Source: DASVCS01 sp036381495 (GTDB taxonomy: Bacteria; Gemmatimonadota; Gemmatimonadetes; Longimicrobiales; RSA9). Taken from it: DNA of 64,000 nt. Positions 32,276 through 40,123 of the stretch are shown here, piece by piece. The translations under genes were made by a program, and so were the position numbers. The notes under the pieces were generated by a model. It did not search any database. It saw only the letters and a program-made list of their open reading frames with translations, and was not told the DNA's origin. Where the stretch lies: contig DASVCS010000048.1 of NCBI GenBank assembly GCA_036381495.1, positions 1 to 64,000 of the forward strand, in the 5' to 3' direction. Numbering within the stretch: position 1 is the stretch's first letter; every line of letters starts with the position of its first letter.

Positions 32276-33202
32276 GTGGGACCCGCAGCCATCCGCTCGA
32301 TCCTTGTCGCGACGGACCTCTCCGCGGGATCGGACACCCTCGTTCGCGCCGCGGCCGCCATCGCCGCCGTCGTCCACGCGAAGCTCCACATCATCCACGC
32401 CTTCGACTTCCAGCCGCTCCCGTACATCGAGCTGTCGGACGAATCGCTGCCGGGCTTCGCGCGCCGGCTCGCGGAGGCCGAACAGGCGTTGCGCGCGCAG
32501 GTACACCGGTCCGTTCCCGATCCCGAACTGGTGGCGAGCCGACACGTGGCCGTGTACGTCGCGCACGGTGCGATCCTCGATCGCGCGGACGCCGTCGCGG
32601 CGGATCTGATCGTGCTCGGGCGCCACCGGCGCCGGAGCCTCGCCGCGCGCTTCCTCGGCTCGACGGCCGACCGAGTCGTGCGCACCGCTGCCGTGCCGGT
32701 CCTCATCATCGGGGACGGCCTCTCGCTACCGCTCCGCCGCGTCGTCGCGCCGACCGACCTCTCGGAGGCCGCCCGCGCCGGCCTCGATCACGCACTCGCC
32801 TGGGCCGCCACGCTCGGTGCGCCCGCCGACGGCGAACCACGGACCGAACTCCGCGTCCTGCACGTCGCCCCCGTCGCCTACGGGATCAGCGGACGCGCCG
32901 CCATCGACGAACGGACCATCGCCGCCGTCATCCACAGCGAAGTCGAAGCCGCGCTCGAACGGGTGGGCGGCGCATCCGGCGTCGAACGGATCGAGGACAT
33001 CCGCTGGTCGAACGAGCCCGCCGCGGAGATCGTCCGTTACGCCGAGCAGGAGAAGGCGGACCTGTTGGCCCTCGGCACCCATGGGCGCGGGGCGATCCAG
33101 CGGGCGCTCATCGGGAGCGTCGCGTCCGCCGTGGCCCGCCGTGCGCCCTGCCCCGTGCTCCTGGTGTCGCCCGCACTCTGGCGCACACGCCAGGAGGGGT
33201 GA
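32276..33202 (+). CDS. Tandem universal stress protein (UspA) domains
   Basis: 308 residues, two UspA domains (about 1-145 and 150-305). The second ends in the ATP-binding pattern G-x2-G-x9-G-S ('GTHGRGAIQRALIGSVASAV'); the first has the related but weaker 'GRHRRRSLAARFLGSTADRV'. Both start with 'ILVATDLS' or 'VVAPTDLS' strands. Such proteins bind ATP and help cells in energy or redox stress; in several bacteria they belong to low-oxygen regulons. GTG 32276 with GGAGG in front is chosen over upstream in-frame codons. Confidence 0.88.
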   Translation: MGPAAIRSILVATDLSAGSDTLVRAAAAIAAVVHAKLHIIHAFDFQPLPYIELSDESLPGFARRLAEAEQALRAQVHRSVPDPELVASRHVAVYVAHGAILDRADAVAADLIVLGRHRRRSLAARFLGSTADRVVRTAAVPVLIIGDGLSLPLRRVVAPTDLSEAARAGLDHALAWAATLGAPADGEPRTELRVLHVAPVAYGISGRAAIDERTIAAVIHSEVEAALERVGGASGVERIEDIRWSNEPAAEIVRYAEQEKADLLALGTHGRGAIQRALIGSVASAVARRAPCPVLLVSPALWRTRQEG

Positions 33203-33278
33203 GACGCGCGGGGGCGACGGTCGACTCGGGCGGATGTAGGGCGAGATATCCGAGGGGTGAGGCGCGCGGGGGCGGCGG
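33194..33278 (+). repeat. 27-bp direct repeat pair spanning the UspA stop codon
   Basis: Copies at 33194-33220 and 33252-33278 match at 25 of 27 positions (starting GAGGGGTGAGACGCGCGGGG). The first contains the UspA stop; the second lies before the AhpD-like gene end. Confidence 0.7.
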
Positions 33279-33310
33279 GGCACGGTGGCGCCCCGGCGCC
33301 CCCGCACCGA

Positions 33311-33775
33311 TCATTCCTTCGCACCTCGCGGCTGGTAGCTCCCCACCTCCGGCCGGAACGCGATCGCGATGCGGTTCCAGCCGTTGATCGCCACGATGGC
33401 CATCGTCAGGTTCACCAGCTCCTGCTCGCTGAAATGCTCCCGCGCCGCGGCGTAGGCCTCATCCGGCACGCCCGCCCGGCTCACCTCCGTCACGACCTCC
33501 GTCCAGGCCAACGCAGCGCGTTCCCGCTCACTGAAGAACGGCGCCTCCCGCCACACCGACACGGCGTAGAGGCGCTGCTCGGTCTCACCGGCGGCGCGGG
33601 CATCCTTGGTGTGCATGTCCACGCAGTAGGCACACCCGTTGATCTGCGAGGCACGAAGCCGGACCAGCTCGAGCAGTGATGCCTCGAGCCCGCTCTCGCG
33701 CACGTAACCCTCGAGGCCCAGCATGGCCTTCATCGCGCCGGGCGCGACCTGGCGGTAATCGATGCGTTCCGACAT
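33311..33775 (-). CDS. AhpD-like/carboxymuconolactone decarboxylase-family protein
   Basis: 154 residues. The conserved segment 'LVRLRASQINGCAYCVDMHT' with CxxC followed by His three residues later marks the peroxidase-type AhpD family; 'FSERERAALAWTEVVTEV' and 'INGWNRIAIAFRP' complete the pattern. Such proteins reduce peroxides or partner thiol oxidoreductases. The frame opens at 33784, but ATG 33775 has GGGAG nine bases upstream. Stands alone next to the decayed duplicate region. Confidence 0.88.
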   Translation of the reverse strand: MSERIDYRQVAPGAMKAMLGLEGYVRESGLEASLLELVRLRASQINGCAYCVDMHTKDARAAGETEQRLYAVSVWREAPFFSERERAALAWTEVVTEVSRAGVPDEAYAAAREHFSEQELVNLTMAIVAINGWNRIAIAFRPEVGSYQPRGAKE

Positions 33776-33839
33776 GAATCTCATCTCCCTTTCATGGAGC
33801 CGCCTCCGGTCGTCGGCTCACGGCTCCGTCGCGTTTTGG

Positions 33840-34013
33840 TCACCCTTCCACCACCCCCATCGCCCCGAGCGCCGCGGCCCGCTCGAGCCGCGCCGCCACC
33901 AGCGCCTCCGGCAACACCTCCGGCAACGGCACCGGTGTCCGGTGCTCCGCAGCGACCGCCGCCAGCGCGCAACGACGCTCTGCGGCCGGCGCCCACTCAC
34001 CCAGCCGTCGGGC
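33840..34013 (-). pseudogene. Remnant of a thioesterase gene (3' end only)
   Basis: The minus frame encodes about 57 residues, 'ARRLGEWAPAAERRCALAAV' through 'TPVPLPEVLPEALVAARLER', matching the end of the intact thioesterase at 37094-37618 ('ARRLGERELAAESRYALVAV', 'TPVPLPEMARELLVAARLDR'). The N-terminal two thirds, including the catalytic Asp region, are missing. Upstream DNA (34055-34165) again matches the region upstream of the intact gene (37680-37810), so a whole locus was duplicated and then lost its centre. Confidence 0.75.
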
Positions 34014-34416
34014 GGAGTTTCCTCGCCCGACGCCTCGGATCGCTTCGCGGCACCACCGCGTCGCCTCGCGTCGAGCACCGCCGACATGGTCACCGTGGCC
34101 GGCAGCGGTGGCAGCGGTACGGCGCGCGTTGAAACCCCGTGGATGGGAGCCCGTTCCGCGGACGCGATGGGCGTGCGGGTGGCGCGCCCGAGCCGGCGTC
34201 TCCCGAGCGCGAACCGGACGGCGCCGCGGCTTGCGGCGCATCCACCCCGCGGGTATGCTACGAGGCACGCGGACGGCGCTGCGACACTCTCTTCCTCGGC
34301 GTGAGTGAACGCGATCCGTGACCCCGGAGGCATTCCACGCGCTCACGGTCACCTTCGGGCTGCTGCGCGACGTCTACGGGCTGGACCGAAGGACCTGATC
34401 GGGACGGGGTGAACGG
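34014..34416. other. Non-coding duplicated sequence and a possible tiny ORF
   Basis: 34055-34165 is a diverged copy of 37680-37810 (shared GCGTCGCCTCGCGTCGAG, GCAGCGGTACGGC and GAAACCCCGTGGA). A 26-codon ORF at 34318-34398 (GTG start, VTPEAFHALTVTFGLLRDVY...) looks protein-like, but I see no good ribosome site, so it is not called as a gene. Confidence 0.5.
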
Positions 34417-35499
34417 ATGAGCGCCTCGTCACCCGGTCCACGGAAGGAGATGCGCCCGCGGCTCCGCTCGCGCATCGCCGCGCGGGCGGCCGGGTTGCCG
34501 CCGGCGTCGTTCTCCGTGGTGATGGCGACGGGGATCGTCTCGACGGCCGCGGACCTGTCGGGGCTGCACGGCATTGCCTGGCCGCTCTTCGGCATCAACG
34601 TCCTCGGCTACACCCTCCTGGTCCTGTTGACGGCCGTGCGCGTGCTGGCCTTCCGTGGACGCGCCGCGGCGGACCTGCGGAGTCACTCGCGTGCGCCCGG
34701 CTTCCTGACCACCGTGGCGGGGACGTGCGTGCTCGGCACGGAGTTCGTGGTGCTTGCGGGCCGACCGCAGGTCGCGGCGGGGCTCCTCGGACTCGGGGGC
34801 ATCCTGTGGTTCGGGCTGATCTACGCCTTCTTCACCCTCATGACGATCCTGCCCGAGAAGCCGCGACTGGATGAGGGGATGAGCGGGGCGTGGATGCTGA
34901 TCGTCGTCTCGACCCAGTCGGTGGCGGTCCTGGGCACGCTCCTCGCCACCGAACTGCCCGGCCCCGCGCCCGCGGCGCTCGGCTTCGCGCTGGGGATGTT
35001 CCTGCTGGGCTCCATGTTCTACATCCTGCTCTTCTCGCTCATCCTCTACCGTTTCCTCTTCTTTCCCTTCGATCCGGAACGCCTGGCGCCCCCCTACTGG
35101 ATCAACATGGGAGCGGTCGCGATCACGACGCTGGCCGGCGCTCTCCTCGTGCTGCGCGCGGACGACTGGCCGTTTCTGGGCGAGATCCTCCCGTTCCTCG
35201 AAGGCTTCACGCTCCTCTTCTGGGCGACGGCCACGTGGTGGATCCCGCTGCTTCTCGTGCTCGGCGCATGGCGCCACATTCGTCGGCGGATCCCGCTCCG
35301 CTACGACGGTCAGTACTGGAGCATGGTCTTCCCGCTGGGAATGTACGCGGTCGCCACGTTCCGGCTCGTCGAGGCGCTACGCTGGCCCGCGCTGCGCCCC
35401 CTCGCCTTCACCGTCGGCGCCGCCGCGCTCCTCGCCTGGGCGGCGACGTTCATCGGCCTCGCGCGGCAGTGGGTCGCGCCGCCATTCACTCGACCGTGA
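34417..35499 (+). CDS. TDT-family (TehA/SLAC1-like) membrane channel or transporter
   Basis: 360 residues with ten hydrophobic helices. The start 'LPPASFSVVMATGIVSTAAD' is typical of the tellurite-resistance/dicarboxylate transporter family, which includes TehA, plant SLAC1 and malate permeases. 'YAFFTLMTILPEKPRLDEGM', 'GMFLLGSMFYILLFSLILYR' and a late 'YDGQYWSMVFPLGMYAVATF' are also family-like. Substrate could be anions (nitrate, chloride, sulfite) or C4-dicarboxylates; given the denitrification neighbourhood an anion is attractive, but unproven. Converges on the HSA32-like gene, 42 bases apart. Confidence 0.85.
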   Translation: MSASSPGPRKEMRPRLRSRIAARAAGLPPASFSVVMATGIVSTAADLSGLHGIAWPLFGINVLGYTLLVLLTAVRVLAFRGRAAADLRSHSRAPGFLTTVAGTCVLGTEFVVLAGRPQVAAGLLGLGGILWFGLIYAFFTLMTILPEKPRLDEGMSGAWMLIVVSTQSVAVLGTLLATELPGPAPAALGFALGMFLLGSMFYILLFSLILYRFLFFPFDPERLAPPYWINMGAVAITTLAGALLVLRADDWPFLGEILPFLEGFTLLFWATATWWIPLLLVLGAWRHIRRRIPLRYDGQYWSMVFPLGMYAVATFRLVEALRWPALRPLAFTVGAAALLAWAATFIGLARQWVAPPFTRP

Positions 35500-35541
35500 T
35501 GGCGTCGCATCCTCATGGCGGCGCGTGCCCCGGCCGCCGCC

Positions 35542-36384
35542 TCAGGGCCGGTACGTCACGACGCGCCGCCAGAGGCTCTTCGGACCCCAGATCCCCGCGC
35601 GCAGCGCGGCCAATTGCACGATCTGCGAGTGATCCACGAACAGGTTGACCTCGGGTCCGTAATTCCTGATGTACCATTGGAAGACCGGCGGGTCGGCCGC
35701 CTCGAACATGAGCTTCTCGAGCCCCAACACGCGGATGAAGCGCGCCGGCACGTCCGTCCGCCAGCGCGCGACCTCCTCCGTGATCCCCTCGGACTCGATC
35801 ATCACCATGTACGCGCCCGCCTCGAGGAACCGGCGCGCGCGCTCGATCGCGAACTCGGGGTCGCTCGCCCCTTCGACCTCCAGCTCCGCCGCCCGCGTCG
35901 CGCCGCCCGCGCCGAACTGGATCCCGACCTCCGGCTTCGGCTTGAGCCCCGCCCGCCGCACCCGCTCGATCAGGCGCAGCCAGTCATCGGTCGGCAGCGT
36001 CACGAAGCCCGCCGAGATCTCGATGATGTCGAACCCCAGGCGCTTGCACGCCTCGATGTATGCGTCCACGGCCTCGGCGCCCTGCGGCAGGACGGATTCC
36101 AGGAAGCCGCCCGTCGAGACGAGGACGTCGTGCTCGTGCGCCAGGTCCGTCAGCTCGCGCACGCGTTCCGGCGGCATCAGCGTGAACGAGCCGCCGGCGA
36201 ACTTCAGCGAATCCACGTGCGCGCCCATGGTCTCGAGCACATCGGCCAGGTAGCGCCGGCCCATCACCGTATAGTACGGCCCCCGGATCTCCGTCAGCCC
36301 TCGATCCCGCGGCTTGGCCTCGAGGCGGTTCCGTTGGAGAAACGAAAATTCGTCCGAGGCTCGGCCGGTCTCGCCATCCGCCAT
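35542..36384 (-). CDS. ComA/HSA32-like phosphosulfolactate synthase family protein
   Basis: 280 residues forming a TIM barrel. 'PRDRGLTEIRGPYYTVMGRR', 'MGAHVDSLKFAGGSFTLMPP', 'VSTGGFLESVLPQG' and 'GFDIIEISAGFVTLP' mark the ComA family. ComA makes phosphosulfolactate for coenzyme M in methanogens; bacterial and plant (HSA32) members have other or unknown roles, including heat tolerance. ATG 36384 with GGAGGCGGTC. No other coenzyme M or sulfolactate genes are in the window, so an HSA32-type or sulfonate role is more likely than coenzyme M synthesis. Confidence 0.85.
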   Translation of the reverse strand: MADGETGRASDEFSFLQRNRLEAKPRDRGLTEIRGPYYTVMGRRYLADVLETMGAHVDSLKFAGGSFTLMPPERVRELTDLAHEHDVLVSTGGFLESVLPQGAEAVDAYIEACKRLGFDIIEISAGFVTLPTDDWLRLIERVRRAGLKPKPEVGIQFGAGGATRAAELEVEGASDPEFAIERARRFLEAGAYMVMIESEGITEEVARWRTDVPARFIRVLGLEKLMFEAADPPVFQWYIRNYGPEVNLFVDHSQIVQLAALRAGIWGPKSLWRRVVTYRP

Positions 36385-36563
36385 GACCGCCTCCGTGTTT
36401 TGGAACGCTTCGGCCTCCGGCCCGGAGACACTCGACCGCCCGCCCGGAGCCGCCGGGTCGCTCGCGGCGGCCCTACGACCCGCGAGCGAATCCCAATTGC
36501 GTGCCGCGACGGCCGCTCGGGCGGCCCGGCCACGCCCGGCTCGCGGCGCGACGCCGTCAGGGA

Positions 36564-37097
36564 TCAGCGCTCCGCTCCCCCGGGCCGTGCCTCCCCCCGG
36601 AGGACCCGGACCGTCGTGATGACCTGGCCCGTGTGGCGCGTCGCGTGCTCGCCCGCGTGGTAGAGCAATCCGAGCACGGTGCTCGGCAGCCTGGCCCGGC
36701 CCACGGCGCGTGGCTCCAGCAGCGCGTCCCGCGGTGTGCGCCGGACCTGGTCGAGCGCGCGTGCGAGCGCCTCCCGCGCGTTCCGGACCAGCTCCGCCGC
36801 CCCGGCCGGCGGCTCCCCGGGCTCGCCCTCGGTCCGCAGCGCACGGAGCTGCGCCTCGCTCAGCATCTCGCCGTTCGCGTACGTGAGAAGCCGGTCCACG
36901 ACGCCCGCGATGTGGCGCAGATGAAAGCCGATCGAGGCCGCGCCGCCCGGCCGCGCCCAGAGCTCCTCGGGCGTGAGATCCGCCGCCGCGCGCTCGAGGT
37001 CCTCACCCGCCTGTACGAGCGCGTGGGCCACGGGCATCAGATAGGGATCCACGCTCTCGATCGGCCCTCTCAGCCATGCCTCCGGCGCCTGGCTCAT
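36564..37097 (-). CDS. DinB-superfamily protein
   Basis: 177 residues, four-helix DinB/YfiT fold. Metal-site histidines appear in 'SIGFHLRHIAGVVDRLLTYA' and 'LGLLYHAGEHATRHTGQVIT', the usual three-His pattern. The family contains thiol S-transferases and damage-inducible proteins of unknown action. Its ATG overlaps the thioesterase stop (ATGA), so the two are co-translated. Function open. Confidence 0.85.
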   Translation of the reverse strand: MSQAPEAWLRGPIESVDPYLMPVAHALVQAGEDLERAAADLTPEELWARPGGAASIGFHLRHIAGVVDRLLTYANGEMLSEAQLRALRTEGEPGEPPAGAAELVRNAREALARALDQVRRTPRDALLEPRAVGRARLPSTVLGLLYHAGEHATRHTGQVITTVRVLRGEARPGGAER

Positions 37098-37618
37098 GAC
37101 TCCCTCCCGCTTCCGCGTTCGTGTTCCGCCAACCCGAGCGCGCCGAGCACCGCGGTCCGATCGAGCCGCGCCGCCACCAGCAGCTCTCGCGCCATCTCCG
37201 GCAACGGCACCGGTGTCAGCCGCTCCGCATCGACCGCCACCAGCGCGTAACGACTCTCCGCGGCCAGCTCCCGCTCACCCAGCCGCCGGGCCAGGAAACC
37301 CACCCCCAGCGATGTGCGCCCGACCGCGGTGATGTAGGCGAAGACCTCGACCTCCTCGTCCAGCAGGATCGGACGGAAGAAGTCGCACTCGACCCGCCGC
37401 CGCACCAGCCACAGGCGATGTTGCTGCTGGAGCGTCCCGATCGGCAGCCCGAACGAACGGAACAGCTCCGTCTCCGCCACCTCGAAAAAGCGCAGGTACG
37501 CGCCGTAGCAGACGATCCCCGCCGCGTCGACGTCGCTCCAGCGCGCCCGCTCCAATACTCGAAACGGTGCGGCCGCCGCATCGGCCGGTTGCCGCACCAC
37601 GCGTTCGCTTGTTTTCAT
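37094..37618 (-). CDS. Hotdog-fold acyl-CoA thioesterase (4HBT family)
   Basis: 174 residues. 'ARWSDVDAAGIVCYGAYLRF' carries the catalytic Asp of 4-hydroxybenzoyl-CoA/YbgC-type thioesterases; 'RVECDFFRPILLDEEVEVFA' and 'SLGVGFLARRLGERELAAES' continue the fold. It cleaves acyl- or aroyl-CoA thioesters; the exact acyl group is unknown. Followed with overlap by the DinB-like gene. A decayed partial copy lies at 33840-34013. Confidence 0.87.
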   Translation of the reverse strand: MKTSERVVRQPADAAAAPFRVLERARWSDVDAAGIVCYGAYLRFFEVAETELFRSFGLPIGTLQQQHRLWLVRRRVECDFFRPILLDEEVEVFAYITAVGRTSLGVGFLARRLGERELAAESRYALVAVDAERLTPVPLPEMARELLVAARLDRTAVLGALGLAEHERGSGRES

Positions 37619-38028
37619 CGCTCACCTCCGGACCCGACTCCTCCGCCTCGCGCCGGCCCCGCGGGTCCCCGCGTCGCCTGCGTCGCCTCGCGTCGAGAAC
37701 CGCCAGAACCGCCAGCGTGAACGGCACCGCCAGCAGCGGTAGCCACGGCGGCAGCGGTACGGCCGGCACGGCGAGCGGTGAAACCCCGTGGACGCGAGCC
37801 CGTTCCGCACGCGGCCCGCCGGCCCGATCGGGTGTCGGCAGCTCGGCACGCGGCAGCGGTTCGGGCGTCGCGAATCAGGACGAAACGTTTCACGTTACCT
37901 TCGGTCCTCCCCATTCCGCCGGCGACCCTCGGTCCTCGATACCGCTTGCGTACGCGGCGGAGGGTGGACAGATTGGGAAACTCGCCGGGCGAGAGCCTTC
38001 GGGCTCGAACCTCCTCCGAAGAAACACC
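37619..38028. other. Intergenic region, source copy of a local duplication
   Basis: No gene is supported. 37680-37810 is the better preserved partner of 34055-34165. A short palindrome GAAACGTTTC lies at 37882-37891, in the probable promoter region of the ABC exporter. Confidence 0.5.
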
Positions 38029-39320
38029 GTGCATCGATACGAGATCTGGATCCTTTATCGCCGCGAGCTGCGCGCCGCGCTGCGCGAGCGCGCGATCGTG
38101 GTCAACAGCATCCTCCTGCCGATCTTCCTCTATCCCCTGCTCCTGTGGATGGTGTTCACCGGGATCACGTACGTCCAGGGAGCCTCGGAGCGGGCGGTCT
38201 CGCGCGTGGCACTCATGGGACTCGGCGCGGCGCAGACGGAACTGCGCGACTCGCTCGCGGCGCTCGAGTCCGTCTCGCTGGATACGATCGCCGCATCGCG
38301 CGACGCGGCGGTCGAGCGGGTCCGCGAGGGGGAGCTGGATGCACTGGTCGAGGTGCTGCCGCCGGGACCGGAGGGCGCGGCGCTCGCGGGCAACTTCCGG
38401 GTGCGCATCACCTACGACCGCTCGGTGTCGCGGAGTCGCCGGGCGCGGGACCGCGTCGAGGACGTCGTCGACGCCTACCGCGAACGTTGGCTGGCGCAGC
38501 AGGCGGAGACGCTCGGGATCGCGCCCGCGGCGCTCGAGCAGTTCCGCGTCGAAGAGGAAAACACGGCGAGCGGCGGGGACATGGGCGCATTCCTGCTCGG
38601 CGAGATGGTCCCGCTCTTCCTGGTCATCTGGTGGCGCTCGGCTGCTTCTTCCCCGCCATCGACGCGACCGCCGGTGAGCGGGAGCGCGCGACCTGGGAGA
38701 CCCTCATGACCGTCGCCGCCTCGCGCTCGAGCATCATCGTCGCCAAGTACCTCTACGTGGCGACGCTGGGGATCATCGCCGGCGCCCTGAACGTCGCCGC
38801 CATGACCATGTCCATGGGCGCCGTCTTCGCCCCGCTGCTGGCGGACGCGTCCGGGTCCTTCCAGTTCCGCATCCCGCTCCTCGCGGTTCCCGTCATGATC
38901 CTCGGCGCGGCGGCACTCGCGCTCTTCTTCGCCGCGGCCATGATGATCCTCGCCTCGTTCGCCCGTACCTTCAAGGACGGGCAGTCGATGGTGACGCCGG
39001 TCTACTGGCTCGCCATCCTTCCCATCGCCCTGGGGAACGCGCCCGATCGGCACCTCACCCCCGGGATCGCACTCGTCCCCATCGCCAACGTGGCCCAGAT
39101 GATCCAGGACGCTATTCGCGGCTCGTTCGCCTGGCCGCTCATCGCCGAGGCGCTGCTCGTGCTGCTCGCGATGGTCGTGCTCTGCCTGTGGCTCGCGCGC
39201 CGGATTCTCCGCTTCGAGGACCACCTGCTCGGTTCCTACGACGGGAGTCTCTGGAAATTCATGAAGGAACGGCTGCTCCCCGGCCGCCACGCGCCGGCCC
39301 GCGCGGGAGGTGGCGCGTGA
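38029..39320 (+). pseudogene. NatB-like ABC transporter permease with a frameshift
   Basis: Two frames together give one permease of about 430 residues. Frame 1 starts at GTG 38029 (HRYEIWILYRRELRAALRER) and runs through the first helix and outer domain to 'LLGEMVPLFLVI'. Near 38628 a base seems missing: the other frame continues 'VALGCFFPAIDATAGERERA' and 'TWETLMTVAASRSSIIVAKY' and then five helices to the stop at 39320, overlapping the ATPase GTG (GTGA). The restored reading would be ...FLVIMVALGCFFPAID..., as in the sister permease. It may be a real mutation or a sequence error; both halves keep good codon use. Confidence 0.8.
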
Positions 39321-40123
39321 GCGCGCCCACCCCCGGCGTGCCGCCGGTCGAGGTGGAGCGCCTAGCGAAGACGTTCTACGACGAGGGGCGCGGCGAAGTG
39401 CGGGCCGTCGCCGAGGTGAGTTTCGCGTGCCGCGCCGGCGAGGTCTTCGGGCTGCTCGGCGCGAACGGCGCGGGGAAGACGACGACGCTCCGCATGCTCG
39501 CCACGATCCTCGCGCCCACCGCGGGCAGCGCCCGCGTCATGGGGCACGACGTGGTCGACGAGCCCGAGGCCGTGCGCCGGAATCTGGGCTTCTACTCCGC
39601 ATCGACCGCGCTCTACCCGCGCCTGACCGCGCGCGAGACACTCGAATTCTTCGCGCGCGTCAACCGCTACCCGGCCGGCGCCGTCGCCGCGCGCGTGGCC
39701 GAGCTGATCGATCGGTTCGGCATCGCCGAGTACGCCGATGCACGGGTCGAGAAGCTCTCGAGCGGGATGAAGCAGAAGGTCTCGATCGCGCGCACGGTCG
39801 CCCACGACCCACCGGTGCTCATCTTCGATGAACCGACCGTCGGACTCGACGTGATCAACGCGCTCGCCATGCAGCAGGTGATCGGCGACCTCCGCGACGA
39901 AGGGAAGGCCATCATCTTCTCGACGCACATCATGAGCGAGGCCGAGCGGCTGTGTGACCGGATCGCGATCATCCACCACGGCAAGCTGCTCGCGACGGGA
40001 ACGCTCGACGAGCTTCGGCAGGCGACCGGGCAGCACTACCTCGAGGACATCTTCGTCCACTTCGTCGGCGGGGTCGAGCCGATGGGCCGGGCGCGGGTCG
40101 CCGCGGAGAGCCGGCGGCCATGA
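39317..40123 (+). CDS. NatA-like ABC transporter ATP-binding protein
   Basis: 268 residues. Walker A 'LLGANGAGKTTTLRMLAT', Q-loop 'NLGFYSASTALYPRLTARET', signature 'KLSSGMKQKVSIARTVAH', Walker B 'PVLIFDEPTVGLDVI' and H-loop 'IIFSTHIMSEAERL' are all present, as in NatA Na+ exporters and related type-2 exporters. Starts at GTG 39317 overlapping the previous permease stop and ends overlapping the next start (ATGA), so the three genes form one exporter operon. Confidence 0.94.
   Translation: MSAPTPGVPPVEVERLAKTFYDEGRGEVRAVAEVSFACRAGEVFGLLGANGAGKTTTLRMLATILAPTAGSARVMGHDVVDEPEAVRRNLGFYSASTALYPRLTARETLEFFARVNRYPAGAVAARVAELIDRFGIAEYADARVEKLSSGMKQKVSIARTVAHDPPVLIFDEPTVGLDVINALAMQQVIGDLRDEGKAIIFSTHIMSEAERLCDRIAIIHHGKLLATGTLDELRQATGQHYLEDIFVHFVGGVEPMGRARVAAESRRP

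Noticed and set aside
34318..34398. 26-codon ORF before the TDT gene
   Set aside because: Reads like protein but lacks a ribosome site and any recognisable family; left as a note only.
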